From Herbidospora yilanensis (GTDB taxonomy: Bacteria > Actinomycetota > Actinomycetes > Streptosporangiales > Streptosporangiaceae), in the NCBI RefSeq assembly GCF_001570565.1, contig NZ_BBXE01000035.1:91166-155165 (forward strand): a DNA stretch of 64,000 nucleotides, in the 5' to 3' direction. The position numbers and the translations under genes were made by a program. Positions 17,886 through 25,416 of the stretch are shown piece by piece. How positions within the stretch are numbered: position 1 is the first letter of the stretch; every line of letters starts with the position of its first letter. The notes beneath the pieces were generated by a model, which saw only the letters and a program-made list of their open reading frames with translations, was not told the origin of the DNA and searched no databases.

Positions 17886-18371
17886 TCACCGCCTGCTGAG
17901 CGGGCTGTAGTTCTGCCCGACGGGCCTGCCCGGGATCGGCCGGGCGATCAGCGCGACGGGGATGAAGAAGCAGATCTGGCCGATCGCGACCGTGAGCGTC
18001 CAGAGGGCGTGGTCGTCGTAGTGCGCGGACGCCCGCGCGAACAGCTCGTCCGGCACGCCGGGGCCGGGTGTCAGCACGGCCTCCACGAGCTCCAGCGCGA
18101 CCCGTTCGGCCTCGGTGAAGCAGGTCGCGTCGCGCCACGACGCCACGGCGGTGATGCGGTCCTCCGGCTCCCCGGCCTCGCGGAGATTCCCCGTCTGCCG
18201 GAGCGTGTGGTAGGTGCTCCCGGCCAGTTGCCCGGCGCGGAGATGCACCAGGTAGACGGTACTGTCGGGGATCGTGCCGTTGTGGACCGCCTTGGACATT
18301 CCGGCGGCGATCGCCCCCATGCCGGGGAAGAACCGCATCGGATCGGGCAGGCGGGACTGAAGTTCGGTCAT
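17886..18371 (-). CDS. AhpD/carboxymuconolactone decarboxylase-like protein without the active-site cysteines (ECF41 partner)
   Basis: 161 residues from ATG 18371; an in-frame GTG at 18377 is an alternative. The core LVHLRAGQLAGSTYHTLRQTG aligns with the AhpD signature RxxQxxxCxxCxxxH, but the two cysteines are replaced (S and H). This makes peroxidase-type thiol chemistry unlikely. Genes of the carboxymuconolactone decarboxylase/oxidoreductase group next to ECF41 sigma factors are the known targets of those sigmas. Here the gene is divergent from an ECF41 sigma gene and shares a symmetric promoter with it. Confidence 0.85.
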   Translation of the reverse strand: MTELQSRLPDPMRFFPGMGAIAAGMSKAVHNGTIPDSTVYLVHLRAGQLAGSTYHTLRQTGNLREAGEPEDRITAVASWRDATCFTEAERVALELVEAVLTPGPGVPDELFARASAHYDDHALWTLTVAIGQICFFIPVALIARPIPGRPVGQNYSPLSRR

Positions 18372-18379
18372 GGTCACCC

Positions 18380-18433
18380 GACGACGTGACGACGCGGAAT
18401 GTGAGGCCTCACATTCCGGGCGGCCGTCTCGTC
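18380..18433. promoter_or_regulatory. Symmetric divergent ECF41-type promoters
   Basis: A perfect 24-bp palindrome at 18395-18418 supplies two identical -35 elements. Rightward, CCTCACA (18407-18413) is followed after exactly 16 bases by CGTC (18430-18433). Leftward, CCTCACA (18406 back to 18400) is followed after exactly 16 bases by CGTC (18383 back to 18380). The known ECF41 consensus is TGTCACA and CGTC with a comparable spacer. The leftward -10 lies within about 10 bases of the start codon, so the AhpD-like mRNA is probably leaderless. Confidence 0.75.
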
Positions 18434-18454
18434 GAGTGAGGTGAAGGGGGCGAC

Positions 18455-19297
18455 GTGACAGTCGAACTGAACGAACGACGACATCTGATCAACCTCTCCT
18501 ACCGGCTCCTCGGCTCCCTGGCGGACGCGGAGGATGTCGTACAGGAGACCTACGCGCGCTGGTACGCGCTGCCACCCGACCGGCAGCGGGCCATCGCCTC
18601 ACCGGGGGCGTGGCTGACCACCGTGGCCAGCCGCGTCTGCCTCGACCTGCTGGGCTCGGCGCGGGTCCGGCGTGAACGCTACGTGGGCGAGTGGATCCCG
18701 GAACCGGTGCCCGACCAGCCCGGCGACCCGGCCGACCGGGTCACCCTCGACGAGTCGGTCAGCATGGCCTTCCTCGTCGTGCTCGAATCGATGACCCCGG
18801 CCGAACGGGTCGCGTTCATCCTGCACGACGTGTTCTGCCACTCCTTCGCCGAAGTGGCCGAGATCGTCGGCCGCAGTCCCGCCGCCTGCCGCCAGCTCGC
18901 CTCCTCGGCCCGCCGCCGCGTCGCCGCCGTCCCATCGGTCCCCGCGACCGACCGCGCCGACGTGGTCAGGGCCTTCAAACGGGCGTGGGAGGCCCACGAC
19001 ATCGGGGCGCTCGTCGCCCTGCTCGACCCCGCCGTGACGGTCACCGCCGACGGCGGCGGCCTGGTCGAAGCGGTGCTGCGGCCGATCGAGGGCGTCGACC
19101 AGGTCGTCCGCTACGCCGCCGAACTCGCCGGGAGACTGCCCGGCCTGACCCTCCTGGAGCGCACCGTGAACGGCCAGCCCGGCCTGGTGATGCGCCAGGA
19201 CGGCGTGACCGTGACCGTGCTGGCGTTCGACGTGGCCGGCGACCGGATCACCCGCATCTGGGCGGTCCGCAACCCGGAGAAGCTGCGGCCATGGTGA
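18455..19297 (+). CDS. sigJ: ECF41-family RNA polymerase sigma factor (SigJ-like)
   Basis: 280 residues from GTG 18455, preceded by GAAGGGGG. Sigma region 2 is at about 8-75 (LINLSYRLLGSLADAEDVVQETYARW) and region 4 at about 105-160 (PAERVAFILHDVFCHSFAEVAEIVG, SPAACRQLASSARRR). A SnoaL/NTF2-like C-terminal domain (about 170-280) follows, ending in the ECF41 hallmark near the C-terminus, IWAVRNPEKLRPW. No anti-sigma gene is nearby, as expected for ECF41, in which the C-terminal domain controls activity. It probably drives its own promoter and that of the divergent AhpD-like gene. Confidence 0.92.
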   Translation: MTVELNERRHLINLSYRLLGSLADAEDVVQETYARWYALPPDRQRAIASPGAWLTTVASRVCLDLLGSARVRRERYVGEWIPEPVPDQPGDPADRVTLDESVSMAFLVVLESMTPAERVAFILHDVFCHSFAEVAEIVGRSPAACRQLASSARRRVAAVPSVPATDRADVVRAFKRAWEAHDIGALVALLDPAVTVTADGGGLVEAVLRPIEGVDQVVRYAAELAGRLPGLTLLERTVNGQPGLVMRQDGVTVTVLAFDVAGDRITRIWAVRNPEKLRPW

Positions 19298-19659
19298 CGA
19301 ACGTCCTGATCGCCGTGCGGACGCTGGTGCTCTTCATCGCGCCGATCACCGCCGGCCTCCTGCTGACCACGCCCAGCGGACTGGCCCTGCACAGCGCGTC
19401 GGCGTACACGATGTTCACCGTCGCGGTCGTGCACGTGATCGTGACGATCGCCCAGTGGCGACCGGGCGGGGCCTCACCCCGGCCGATCCTGTCCGCCGCC
19501 CTCTTCCTGGCCCTGACGCTCGCCCAGGTGGCGTTGGGGATCGCGGGGGTGGTGGTCGCGCACGTGCCGCTGGGGGTGCTGATGTTCGGCCTGAGCCTCG
19601 TCCAGCTCAGCCGGGCCAGAACTGAACCAGGTAGGCCTCGTCCTGGCCGTCAGGCCTGA
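19291..19659 (+). CDS. Small four-helix membrane protein
   Basis: 122 residues. The ATG at 19291 overlaps the sigma factor stop (ATGGTGA), so it is translationally coupled to sigJ. Four hydrophobic segments are visible: LIAVRTLVLFIAPITAGLLL, MFTVAVVHVIVTIAQW, ILSAALFLALTLAQVALGI and VVVAHVPLGVLMFGLSLVQL. No family is recognised with confidence. It might be part of the ECF41 response. The 3' end overlaps, on the opposite strand, a frameshifted gene at 19607-19824. Confidence 0.7.
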   Translation: MVTNVLIAVRTLVLFIAPITAGLLLTTPSGLALHSASAYTMFTVAVVHVIVTIAQWRPGGASPRPILSAALFLALTLAQVALGIAGVVVAHVPLGVLMFGLSLVQLSRARTEPGRPRPGRQA

Positions 19660-19824
19660 ACACCCGGAAGTTCCACCGGCTCTCCGTCCTGCCCAGATGG
19701 AGATAGGCGACGAATTCCACCCCGTAGAGGCTGCTCACGCAGATCTCGGCCGACTCGAAGTAGACGACACCGGCGCCCGCCTCCCACCAGCCGCCGGGCC
19801 ATTCGGGGACGGACGGCCGCTCAT
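19607..19824 (-). pseudogene. Small gene downstream of the LVIVD lipoprotein, apparently frameshifted near its start
   Basis: A 72-residue reading frame with strong GC3 coding bias (for example EWPGGWWEAGAGVVYFESAE, then LVQFWPG and stop at 19607-19609) has no ATG, GTG or TTG near its 5' end. The upstream lipoprotein stop and an ATG overlap as TGATG (19826-19822), the usual coupled start, but that ATG is one base out of register and its frame ends after 29 codons. A single-base indel in the first few codons, or a sequencing error, would explain this. A non-standard ATT start at 19828 is the alternative. Function unknown. Confidence 0.5.
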
Positions 19825-21215
19825 CAATAACTCCGCTGGCTCTGCACGTTGAGTTCGGTCATCTTGACGCTCTTGGCCGGATCGGTCAACGGGTCGTTGA
19901 TCTCCAGAATGTCGAGCCCCTTGGTGATGTCGCTCGAATAGATGAACCCGTTGTAGTAATAGGCCGACCACGACCCGCCCAGGCTGAGCCCCGGCCGCAG
20001 CGGCCCCCGCTCGAAATAGCCGATCTCGCGGGCGTTCGCCGAATCGGTGAAGTCCCACACCGAGACGCCGCCCTGATACCAGCCCTGGACCATGATGTCC
20101 TTGCCCCGCACCGGAATCAGCGACCCGTTGTGGGCGACGCAGTTCTCCTCGCTCGTCTGCACCCGGGGGATTTTGAAGTAGCCGCGCCGCTCAAGGGTGT
20201 TCTCGGGCGTCAGGTCGTAAATGGCGTTCGCGCCCTCCTGTACCCCGGTGCCCTTGTCGCAGGTCGCCGAGGCCCCGCCGCCGAGTTCGTCGCTGAACAC
20301 CAGTTTCGTGCCGTCGTTGTTGAAGGTGGCCGAATGCCACACGGCGAAATTCGGGTCCTGTACGACCTGGAGAACCCGCGGCAACAGAGGATTGGAGATG
20401 TCCATCAGCACGCCGTCGCCGAAACAGGCCCCCGCGGCGAGTTTCCGCTCCGGATAGACGGTGACGTCGTGGCAACCACGCGGTTCCTCGTACTCCGAGC
20501 CCTCCGTGACGGGCCGCTTCCCGAACACCGGCGGCCGGGCGGCCACCCGGGCGGTCTCGGGGGCGTCCACGGGCACCTCGATGATGTCCATGGCGGCGTG
20601 CGGCGGCGGGCAGGTCACGGAGTCGGGCACGGGCCCGGAGGAGGCGACGTAGACGTACACGGTCTTGTCGCCCGGCAGCACCGCATGGGTGTGCGATCCG
20701 CATTCGGTACGAACAGAGGTCACATACTTCGGCTGCTTCTTGTCGGAGACGTCGAAGATGCGCACGCCCTCCCACGCCCCGGCGGCGCCTTCGTCCGAAT
20801 CCCGGGAGACGCACGATTCGTCGTCTCGGGGGTAGTCGACGGAAAGGAACAGCAGATTCCCGGTGACCGAGATGTCGTTCTGGCCGCCTTCGCAGACCGT
20901 ACGGGAGACGACCGAGGGTTTCTCCGGGTCGGAGATGTCGACGATCGTGAACCCGGCATAGTTTCCGACGAACGCGTAATCGCCCTGAAAGGCGAGATCG
21001 GTCCCCCACGCCTCGTCACCGTCGAAAGGCGCCTCAAGAGGGACGTTCGCGACGACCCTGACGTTGTCGCTGTGATCGATCGCGTCGACCCCCAGCCCGG
21101 CCGCCGCCGGCGAGGAGGCCGCCGCTTGCGGGGACACCTCGGGAGGAGGCTCACCGCCAGAAGAACACCCGGTCGCTAAGAGGGCCACCACCAGGACGCC
21201 GAAGATCCGCCTCAT
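19824..21215 (-). CDS. LVIVD-repeat secreted lipoprotein
   Basis: 463 residues with a lipobox LLATGC at about 13-18, so it is anchored at the outer face of the membrane. The body is a beta-propeller of LVIVD-type repeats (DYAFVGNYAGFTIVDISDPEKPSVV; EGVRIFDVSDKKQPKYVTSV; DGVLMDISNPLLPRVLQVV), each ending in the 'DISDP' turn. LVIVD proteins are surface propellers of unknown biochemical role. The stop overlaps the start of a small downstream frame. Confidence 0.85.
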   Translation of the reverse strand: MRRIFGVLVVALLATGCSSGGEPPPEVSPQAAASSPAAAGLGVDAIDHSDNVRVVANVPLEAPFDGDEAWGTDLAFQGDYAFVGNYAGFTIVDISDPEKPSVVSRTVCEGGQNDISVTGNLLFLSVDYPRDDESCVSRDSDEGAAGAWEGVRIFDVSDKKQPKYVTSVRTECGSHTHAVLPGDKTVYVYVASSGPVPDSVTCPPPHAAMDIIEVPVDAPETARVAARPPVFGKRPVTEGSEYEEPRGCHDVTVYPERKLAAGACFGDGVLMDISNPLLPRVLQVVQDPNFAVWHSATFNNDGTKLVFSDELGGGASATCDKGTGVQEGANAIYDLTPENTLERRGYFKIPRVQTSEENCVAHNGSLIPVRGKDIMVQGWYQGGVSVWDFTDSANAREIGYFERGPLRPGLSLGGSWSAYYYNGFIYSSDITKGLDILEINDPLTDPAKSVKMTELNVQSQRSY

Positions 21216-21268
21216 GGGGGAACGCTATGGCACGGATGGCCCGGTTACGTGGGGAATGCGTAACGGTT

Positions 21269-21685
21269 TCACGAGCTCCAGAGCATGTTGGTCAGCTCTT
21301 CGTCGAGATCCATGAAGTCGACCTCACGCCCGGCCGGCACGAGCTCGTAGGTCCGGTGGAGGAACTCGGTCAGCGGCGCCAGCGGCACCTCGAACAACGC
21401 CTGCCCGAACGGCGAGGTCAGGCTGATGTGGAGCGTGCGCTCCCCGTCGGACCGGGCCGGCCACACCTGGACGTCGCCGTCGCCCACCCGCCGGACGATT
21501 CCCACGGTCAGCAGCTCGCGCGCGAAGATCCATTCGACCGGCTCGTCGTTCCCGACGTGGAAGGCCATGCGGATGGCGTAAGGATCTTCGGCCGTGTAGC
21601 TCAACCCCGCCAGCAGCGGGACGGTCGTGCGGTCTGGGACGACAAGCCGAAGGCCCAGCTCGGCAGAGACGGTGGTGCTGTTCAT
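21269..21685 (-). CDS. ssgB: SsgB-like sporulation regulator (SsgA-like protein family)
   Basis: 138 residues from ATG 21685. It aligns over its whole length with SsgB: N-terminal MNSTTVSAELGLRLVV, central DPYAIRMAFH, EPVEWIFARELL and VQVWPARSDG, and a C-terminal FDxxEELxxMLW-type acidic tail. In Streptomyces SsgB with SsgA recruits FtsZ to septation sites in aerial hyphae. Of the SsgA-like proteins, SsgB is the one widely conserved in morphologically complex actinomycetes, and the match here is close. An in-frame upstream extension to 21868 lacks homology and is not used. Confidence 0.9.
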   Translation of the reverse strand: MNSTTVSAELGLRLVVPDRTTVPLLAGLSYTAEDPYAIRMAFHVGNDEPVEWIFARELLTVGIVRRVGDGDVQVWPARSDGERTLHISLTSPFGQALFEVPLAPLTEFLHRTYELVPAGREVDFMDLDEELTNMLWSS

Positions 21686-22142
21686 CGTCAGCCAAACCTT
21701 TTCGTCGTCGGGACCCCCTGCGGGGCTTTCACTGCTCAGACGGACCACGTCCCGAGCTATGACGCGGAACGAAGAAACCTTGCAGGGAAGATTCCGCCGT
21801 CCGGCCGTTCTGTAACGCACAGCACAGCCAGACATTTTGGCATCTACCTGCACAAACACCATAACCAACCCGGTGTTTGCGATGGTTTTGCGTGTCCTCC
21901 GAGACGTGGATGGGCTTCAGGTGGTGCTTATTGGTCGAGTGTGGAGCATCACGATGCTATGCCAACAGACCGCCACGCCGCCCGTTCCTGGAGAACCTTT
22001 CGATGACGATGCGGGGACAGACCCGAGACACGGCGGGGACTCCAGGGGTTGGACGGCCCGCGACTCGGGCTTCGCTTCGCGTGGAGGGGGCGGAGTGCGG
22101 TATGGTTCTTGCTGTCGGGCCCCGCAGGGGAACGATCATCCC
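21686..22142. other. Intergenic region upstream of ssgB and tRNA-Val
   Basis: About 457 bases without a supported gene. The part next to ssgB and around 21810-21960 is clearly less GC-rich than its surroundings and should hold the ssgB promoter. The last 60 bases should hold the tRNA promoter. I could not pick boxes with confidence. Confidence 0.4.
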
Positions 22143-22214
22143 GGGCGATTAGCTCAGCGGGAGAGCGCTTCGTTCACACCGAAGAGGTCACTGGTTCGAT
22201 CCCAGTATCGCCCA
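22143..22214 (+). tRNA. tRNA-Val (anticodon CAC)
   Basis: Full cloverleaf. Acceptor GGGCGAT (22143-22149) pairs with ATCGCCC (22207-22213). The D-arm has AGCTCAGCGGGAGAGC, the anticodon stem is CTTCG/CGAAG around loop TTCACAC with anticodon CAC, and the T-loop is GGTTCGATCCC. The gene encodes no CCA. The body is nearly the same as that of tRNA-Val(GAC) at 40935. Confidence 0.95.
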
Positions 22215-22239
22215 CTCTGGAGAGGGAGACCTGTGGTCA

Positions 22240-22416
22240 GCGGCTTTGCCGCTTTCCCCGGGTCTCCTTCGTCGTTTACACGGGGGGACGACCCCCCGAA
22301 CCCCCCGATGCGAAGGGGCTGTCGCCCCCTCGCGCTCCCTCTGGCGCGCTTGCGCGCCCCTGGCGTCGCTTCGCTCCGGGTCGCTTTCGCTCCTTGCGAA
22401 GGGCTCTGCCCTTCGC
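22240..22416. repeat. Cluster of short perfect hairpins downstream of tRNA-Val
   Basis: At least five perfect inverted repeats with 2-4-base loops follow one another: GCGGC/GCCGC (22240-22252), CGGGGGG/CCCCCCG (22281-22298), GGGGC/GCCCC (22315-22328), GGCGCGC/GCGCGCC (22343-22358) and GCGAAGGGC/GCCCTTCGC (22396-22416). TTCGCTC-type motifs are scattered between them and on to about 22460. The stretch has no credible reading frame. It looks like a REP-like structured repeat block rather than a single terminator. Confidence 0.6.
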
Positions 22417-22559
22417 GCTCCCTGGAATTCCTCGCTTCGCCCGGGTGGCTCTCGCTTCGCTCGCCGATTTGCCAGTACCGGCCCAAAGATTCCTTCCGGG
22501 TGTCGTCTCTATCGGAAGCCGCACTGTTTGAGGCTGCCACGCGTCGAACAAGGTGGCGA

Positions 22560-22945
22560 GGCGACGAGATCGACGTTATGGGTCTCGCTCATCAGGCAAG
22601 TACCCGTGACGTAGGCCGGGAGATGATCGAACGCGCCGAAACCGCTGTGGACGAGTTAGCGGTGCCTGCCCGGTCGGGGCCCCCGCCTGCCAAGCTCCGT
22701 TAGCGCGTCCTTGTTCATCTGAGCTACACCGCGCCTCTATCAATAAGACGACGCTTGCCGAGCGTCGGCAACTCCTGGGCGTGAGCGGTTGGCGTCCTCT
22801 GCTGGCTGTCACAGGTCGTATAGACGTGCGTCAGTACAGGGCCGGCACGGCCCGGCTCGTCACCGCCGGGCAGTTCGCCAAGCAGGCCGAGCATGCCAAG
22901 ATCGCCGCTTGGTGCTTGGATACCGACACTTGGCGGGTCACGAAG
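22560..22945 (+). pseudogene. Decayed XRE-type regulator (C-terminal sensor region)
   Basis: Two pieces, in different frames, read like the C-terminal region of actinobacterial HTH/XRE regulators. The first is MGLAHQASTRDVGREM and RAETAVDELAV, then PPAKLR, interrupted by TAG at 22701-22703 and continuing in frame as RVLVHLSYTA. After a shift near 22735 the second reads NKTTLAERRQLL, DVRQYRAGTARLVTAGQFAK and EHAKIAAWCLDTDTWRV. At least one nonsense and one frameshift mutation are present and no HTH domain is found, so it is a remnant. Base composition is less GC-rich than the flanks. Confidence 0.6.
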
Positions 22946-23077
22946 TTGCTCCCTGAAGTCTGCTCAGCTCGACTCGTCCTGCCGACCGGATTCATTCCGC
23001 TACAGAGCACCGATATGGCTAGCATGCGCCAGTGTCATGAATAGTCGGCCTTATCGGCGAGTGCTAGGTTTTCATCC

Positions 23078-24427
23078 ATGGAGAAGCATGCGCTGAGCGA
23101 CCTGACCCCCGTCGAATTTGAAGAATTCTGCGTCGACCTTCTCGGTTTCATGGGCTTCAAGGTGGACTGGAGGAAGGGAAGCAACACGAGTGCCAGTACG
23201 GCCGACGGCGGAGTCGATATCATCGCCATATATCCACGCGAAGATCCCGACGGATCGCTATACGAAGAGCGCTGGTTCGTCGAGTGCAAGCATTCAACGC
23301 TCCGCGCGATCTCAAAATTAGAGGTGGAAAAGCTCCATCTCGCTTCGAAAGGGCGTGACGAGAAAGCCCATGTGCTGCTGTTCATGACAAGCGGAGCACT
23401 CGGGAATTCCGCCAAGGACTACATCGCCACACTCCGGAGGAGCGAGCAGCCCCTCCGCATTCTGTACTGGGAGCGAAAGCATCTGGAGAAGCTCCTGAGA
23501 CGAATGTCGTCCGACACCTCCTCGGGCCCGGATCGGTCCCTGCTCTTTTTGGAGGCGAAAACCCGCCTGACGCACGACGACGTACAGGTACGCACGGGCG
23601 GATTGGAGATGTTAGAAGAGTTGGCGGTGTCGTCCCCTTCGAAGAGACAGGCGGTCATGCGGGCCATGTGCCAGTATCTGAGGAACGATTACCGAGAGAC
23701 CGTGGACGACGCGCACGTCTTCGCTCAGGACGTCATCTCCCGTCATGTCGCGTGGCCGGCCCCCCGGCGCGACCAGGAACCGCCCACGGACTACTGGCCG
23801 GACATGGAGATCGACCTGACTGGGGCGCGGCTGAAGGATCTCGATCTGGATAACGCGTGCATCCGGTCAGCGATATTTGACGATGCGGAATTCCTTGGCG
23901 ATGTGCGGTTGCAAGAATGTCTCATCGAGGAGAGTCTCTCCCTCAGGCATGCTCGAGTGGAGGGAAACTTCTGGTTTTCGGGCAGCAAGGTAGGCGGGTC
24001 GGCCTCGTTCTCAGCTACGACATTCGGCGGGTCCGCCTACCTGGGACGCTCAGTTTTCAGAGGGGACACAGATTTCGACCACTGCAGGTTCCACCAGCAT
24101 GCCAGTTTCGTGTCATGCGATTTCCGTGGCGCGGCGACGTTTCGCGACACCTCATTCATTGAGTCTGCGGACTTCACCTCACTTCGGGTCAAGCGGGATG
24201 CGATATTCAAGGATGCGACTTTCAACGACACGACTTTCGAACTGGCAGAGTTCGGCGACTTCGTCAATTTCGGCGGCGTGTCCGCCTCGAGAGACGAGCT
24301 GAATCTCAGCCGGGCCAGGGTCGTCCAGAAACTGCTTGGGAACATATGGCCCCTAGGCTATGTCGAGAGACCAGAGAACAGCCGGATGTCACTAGTAGTT
24401 CGCGTTCCCGATATCAGGCTCCGGTAG
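23078..24427 (+). CDS. Mrr-type restriction endonuclease domain fused to a pentapeptide-repeat domain
   Basis: 449 residues from ATG 23078. Residues about 1-140 are an Mrr-like PD-(D/E)XK nuclease: LTPVEFEEFCVDLLGFMGFKV, DGGVDII with D47, then E69-C-K71, and VLLFMTSGALGNSAKDYI. Residues about 168-205 match the linker typical of actinobacterial pentapeptide proteins (VRTGGLEMLEELAVSSPSKR, AMCQYLRNDY). In those proteins the linker usually follows membrane helices, which here are replaced by the nuclease. Residues about 244-410 are pentapeptide repeats with an A(D/N)LXX-like rhythm (LTGARLKDLDLDNACIRSAI; FRGAATFRDTSFIESADF). Codon use is clearly less GC3-biased than its neighbours, so the gene is probably acquired. 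A defence role is inferred. Confidence 0.85.
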   Translation: MEKHALSDLTPVEFEEFCVDLLGFMGFKVDWRKGSNTSASTADGGVDIIAIYPREDPDGSLYEERWFVECKHSTLRAISKLEVEKLHLASKGRDEKAHVLLFMTSGALGNSAKDYIATLRRSEQPLRILYWERKHLEKLLRRMSSDTSSGPDRSLLFLEAKTRLTHDDVQVRTGGLEMLEELAVSSPSKRQAVMRAMCQYLRNDYRETVDDAHVFAQDVISRHVAWPAPRRDQEPPTDYWPDMEIDLTGARLKDLDLDNACIRSAIFDDAEFLGDVRLQECLIEESLSLRHARVEGNFWFSGSKVGGSASFSATTFGGSAYLGRSVFRGDTDFDHCRFHQHASFVSCDFRGAATFRDTSFIESADFTSLRVKRDAIFKDATFNDTTFELAEFGDFVNFGGVSASRDELNLSRARVVQKLLGNIWPLGYVERPENSRMSLVVRVPDIRLR

Positions 24428-24711
24428 GCAGGGCATACAGCATTCGTGTTCGCGGAGCAATCTTCTTCCGAGCCGACTGAGACGTGACGGCTGGATCCCC
24501 ATGCCGCCCACCGGCATCACAGGTGGCCGTCTGATCCACCGACTGTCCAGCGGAGCCGGTCATGCCGACTGCGGGCCGGATCGCGGGTGTCGAGCAGGGC
24601 TGGCCGCTCGCCGTTCACTCCCGGGTGTCCAGTGCCAAGGTGCGGCGTGGCGTCCTGGCGGCCTCCCTCGATTCGGCGACGATCTTGGGGAACCCATCAT
24701 GGAGGCTGCTC
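24428..24711. other. Intergenic region before the first sulfotransferase gene
   Basis: About 284 bases. An open frame continues upstream of the sulfotransferase but shows no homology, so I treat it as non-coding leader. GGAGG at about 24701-24705 is the ribosome site for the GTG at 24712. Confidence 0.4.
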
Positions 24712-25416
24712 GTGGACGTCATCGGCGCCGGTTTCGGGCGGACCTGCACCCTCTCGCTCAAAGAGGCCCTTGAGACCCTCGGCTTCGGGCCCTGTTATCA
24801 CATGGCCGATGTCGTCGAAGACCCCCGCCGGATCCGTCAGTGGCTCGACGTCGGCGACGGGAGGACGGCCGACTGGGACACGATCTTCCAGGGGTTCAGG
24901 TCGGCCGTCGACTTTCCCGCCGTCTCCTACTGGCGGGAGCTGACCGGCCACTATCCCGAGGCCAAGGTCGTGCTGACCGTCCGCGATCCCGGCCGGTGGT
25001 ACGAGAGCGCCCATGACACGATCTTCCATCGTGCGGTCGAGAACGATGAGCCCGATTCCCGGTGGCAACGGTGGCTGCACCGGCTGATGTTGCGGCGGGT
25101 GCCCGAGATGGCGCTGTTTCCCCGAATGGCCAAGGCCACGGTCGCCGATCGGGTGTTCGGGGGGCGGCTGGACGACCGGGAGCACTGCATCGAGGTCTTC
25201 CTGCGGCACAACGAGGAGGTCAAGGCGGCCGTTCCGGCCGATCGGCTGCTCGTGTACGAGTGCCGGGAGGGGTGGGAGCCGCTGTGCCGGTTCCTCGGGG
25301 TGCCGGTTCCCGACGTGCCCTTTCCGCACGTCAACGATCGCACCCAGTTCAACCGCCGGCGGCCCTGGCGGGAACTGAGGCGGCTCGTCCTCGGGCGGCG
25401 TCGGCTGGGAGGCTGA
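24712..25416 (+). CDS. Sulfotransferase family protein (copy 1)
   Basis: 234 residues from GTG 24712, chosen from the GGAGG seven bases upstream and because the paralogue at 33782 starts at the same point. The N-terminal IGAGFGRTCTLSLKEAL is the 5'-phosphosulfate-binding loop of the Sulfotransfer_4 family. VVLTVRDPGRWYESAHDTIF is the 3'-phosphate-binding strand and helix. The tail ECREGWEPLCRFLGVPVPD is diagnostic. It would transfer sulfate from PAPS to an unknown acceptor. The 3' end overlaps the end of the convergent histidine kinase by 68 bases. It is about 70 percent identical by eye to the copy at 33782. Confidence 0.88.
   Translation: MDVIGAGFGRTCTLSLKEALETLGFGPCYHMADVVEDPRRIRQWLDVGDGRTADWDTIFQGFRSAVDFPAVSYWRELTGHYPEAKVVLTVRDPGRWYESAHDTIFHRAVENDEPDSRWQRWLHRLMLRRVPEMALFPRMAKATVADRVFGGRLDDREHCIEVFLRHNEEVKAAVPADRLLVYECREGWEPLCRFLGVPVPDVPFPHVNDRTQFNRRRPWRELRRLVLGRRRLGG

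Noticed and set aside
22240..22460. CRISPR array or single rho-independent terminator
   Set aside because: The stems differ in sequence and spacing, so there are no regular repeats and spacers; and there is no T-run.
22781..23044. Intact 87-codon gene starting at GTG 22781
   Set aside because: Homology to regulator C-terminal regions begins before the GTG and ends before the stop; it reads as part of a decayed gene.
24712..25416. Sulfotransferase copies as cargo of an insertion sequence
   Set aside because: No transposase, inverted repeats or target duplications next to either copy.
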